In this document: positions 62,867 to 64,000 of the stretch, piece after piece
How positions within the stretch are numbered: the first letter of the stretch is position 1
Layout of the letters: each line of letters opens with the position of its first letter
Source of the DNA: CAIVVT01 sp052145115
GTDB lineage: Bacteria; Acidobacteriota; Terriglobia; Bryobacterales; Bryobacteraceae
Length of the DNA: 64,000 bases
Direction: 5' to 3'
Assembly: GCA_052145115.1 (NCBI GenBank)
Contig: JBKQPG010000096.1
Location: forward strand, 1 to 64,000
Notes under the pieces: generated by a model
What the model saw: only the letters and a program-made list of their open reading frames with translations
Told to the model about the DNA's origin: nothing
Database searches by the model: none
Made by a program: the position numbers and the translations under genes

Positions 62867-63658
62867 TCACTGCTTCGAGAGGTCCTCGAACACGATGCTC
62901 GAGTCGACCGTAAACAGCCGCGTCTTGCCGGGCCGCGGTTTCAGCACCTGCAACACCAGCTCCGCGCCCGCCGTGCGCACCGTCAGGTTCGAACTGCCGT
63001 CCCGCTCCACGGGCAGAAGTTCCAGTGCGTAGGGGGGCAGGTGGATCGAGCGCATCGACCGGCACACCGGCTTCGCCTCCCCGCCCCCACCCCTGCGCCC
63101 CGGCACTTCCACCTGGCTGCCGTTGGAGTAACACACGCCCACCGCCGCCGCCGTGGCGCCGGCATTCAGCACCAGGACGAACTTCCCTTGCAGCTCCTCG
63201 ATGTCGCCTTCCAGCCACGGATCGCGGCTCGGAAATGCGATCGCCCCGGGCACCGTCGTCAACTGGTTTTCCGCCGCGCACTCACTGCTGCCGCTCACTG
63301 CGACCCCCGTGCCGGCGCCCGCGCCCGCCCCCCGTTCGATGACTTTGATCCACGCCTCGGCCGACTCCTGCCCGTCCACCTGCAGCCGCAAGCTCATTTT
63401 CTGCCCCGCCGCCAGGTGCAGCGGAATCGTGGGCGCGCCCTCCAGCGCGACCAGCGCCCCGCTGCCGTCATGGGCCTCCACTTCCACATCCACCGCCTGG
63501 TCGCGCACATTGTGCAGCGCCACGCTGGACCAGCAGCGTTCCCCATACGACAGCGGCAGCAGGATGGAGACGAACACCGCGCCGGCCGCGCCCGGCGCCG
63601 CCCGGGCCTGCGATGACGCCAGCAGCAACCCAACGAGGATCGTGGTCCCGCGTCGCAA
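62867..63658 (-). CDS. Secreted hypothetical protein (263 aa)
   Basis: TTG start at 63658 with GAGGA 11 nt upstream. MRRGTTILVGLLLASSQARA is a signal peptide. The mature part is rich in beta-strand pattern (SVALHNVRDQAVDVEVEAHDGSGALVAL; LQVDGQESAEAWIKVIERG; FVLVLNAGATAAAVGVCYSNGS), suggesting beta-sandwich domains, with a Gly/Ala-rich stretch near residue 112. Two possible disulphide Cys sit in the C-terminal half. I recognise no family. The neighbouring nitroreductase is on the same strand 135 bp downstream. Confidence 0.55.
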   Translation of the reverse strand: MRRGTTILVGLLLASSQARAAPGAAGAVFVSILLPLSYGERCWSSVALHNVRDQAVDVEVEAHDGSGALVALEGAPTIPLHLAAGQKMSLRLQVDGQESAEAWIKVIERGAGAGAGTGVAVSGSSECAAENQLTTVPGAIAFPSRDPWLEGDIEELQGKFVLVLNAGATAAAVGVCYSNGSQVEVPGRRGGGGEAKPVCRSMRSIHLPPYALELLPVERDGSSNLTVRTAGAELVLQVLKPRPGKTRLFTVDSSIVFEDLSKQ

Positions 63659-63761
63659 TGCGCTTCATTCCTCATTGCTCTCTTCGGTGGGCAGGCCATT
63701 TTTTTCACACTTTCCGGACCTTTTGTTCAATTCAGCGTTCGCCCCCGCCGATGAGATTCTC

Positions 63762-64000
63762 GTGATCTCATTGAAGAAATACCTCGACGCCCCCGACACT
63801 GTGCCCGCCCCGGTGGTGGAATCCTACCGCGCCTTGTTGGCCACCATGGGAGAATGCGGGTCGCAGGCCTGCCCGCCGGTGGGCGCGGGCCTGCAGGCCA
63901 GCCTGCTCGAGCTGCAGGCGCACTTGGCGGCCGCGATGACGCCCACGGATTTCACGTCCTCGGGAACCGCGGCCCAAGGCGAGCTGCGGCAGTGGGGCGC
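63762..64000 (+). CDS. Start of a probable signalling protein (partial, cut by window end)
   Basis: An open frame from GTG 63762 to the window end reads MISLKKYLDAPDTVPAPVVE, SYRALLATMGECGSQACPPV and GAGLQASLLELQAHLAAAMT. This looks like the N-terminal helical region that precedes GGDEF diguanylate cyclase domains in Solibacter-type proteins, but the catalytic part would lie beyond the window. There is no strong ribosome-binding site. Frame and composition are gene-like; the family is tentative. Confidence 0.45.
   Translation, partial: MISLKKYLDAPDTVPAPVVESYRALLATMGECGSQACPPVGAGLQASLLELQAHLAAAMTPTDFTSSGTAAQGELRQWG

Overview
The window looks like a piece of an Acidobacteriota chromosome, most likely from the Solibacterales/Bryobacterales ('Candidatus Solibacter'-like) group. 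This is inferred from gene content: an Oar-type TonB-dependent receptor with a carboxypeptidase-regulatory N-terminus, ASPIC/UnbV FG-GAP proteins, many TPR proteins, a membrane-anchored winged-helix regulator of acidobacterial type, DUF4091/DUF5107/DUF6259 glycan-related proteins, a fragment resembling the TIGR03437 C-terminal domain, generally high GC, and a high load of decayed gene remnants. No rRNA gene and no intact tRNA gene was seen.

Layout. 1-0.4 kb: edge copy of a small duplicated gene cassette. 0.8-7.4 kb: secreted glycan-related proteins (DUF4091, DUF5107+TPR) and a decayed relative of FG-GAP/lyase proteins. 8-13.2 kb: aldehyde dehydrogenase, GH3 remnant and two secreted esterases. 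13.2-16.8 kb: TIGR03437-like remnant, KimA-like permease and a DDE transposase. 16.8-27.7 kb: a minus-strand operon (TonB receptor, TPR, TPR, ASPIC/UnbV) with overlapping genes, divergent from a membrane-bound regulator. 27.7-28.1 kb: an AT-rich degenerate tandem array. 28.3-33 kb: a carnitine-free, Cna-B/carboxypeptidase-regulatory-like protein and a DUF6259 glycosidase. 33.1-34.5 kb: remnants and the second, fuller copy of the small-gene cassette. 34.7-42.2 kb: an HGSNAT-like acyltransferase and a CzcCBA-type metal efflux operon with a small Cys/His-rich protein.

43.0-54.3 kb holds the most unusual locus: a GNAT-like protein, a 2858-residue single-chain megasynthase (two FMN-type enoyl-reductase-like domains, KS, AT, ACP, KR, DH, phosphopantetheinyl transferase), a free-standing ACP and a sulfotransferase. 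Spacing is 21 nt and then two 4-nt stop/start overlaps. It looks like a self-activating reducing lipid/polyketide synthase (Pfa/secondary-lipid-synthase style) whose product is probably sulfated. It is followed by mobile-element debris: an N-terminal fragment of a Bergerat-fold ATPase, a tyrosine recombinase killed by two stop codons, and a 3' tRNA fragment.

55.8-64 kb: hybrid sensor kinase, the hddA-hddC pair for GDP-heptose-type sugar synthesis, a RAYT (REP-associated Y1 transposase) remnant enclosed by 87-bp inverted repeats, a SYLF-domain protein behind a terminator-containing leader, a frameshifted SagB-type nitroreductase, a secreted protein of unknown function, and the start of a probable signalling protein cut by the window end.
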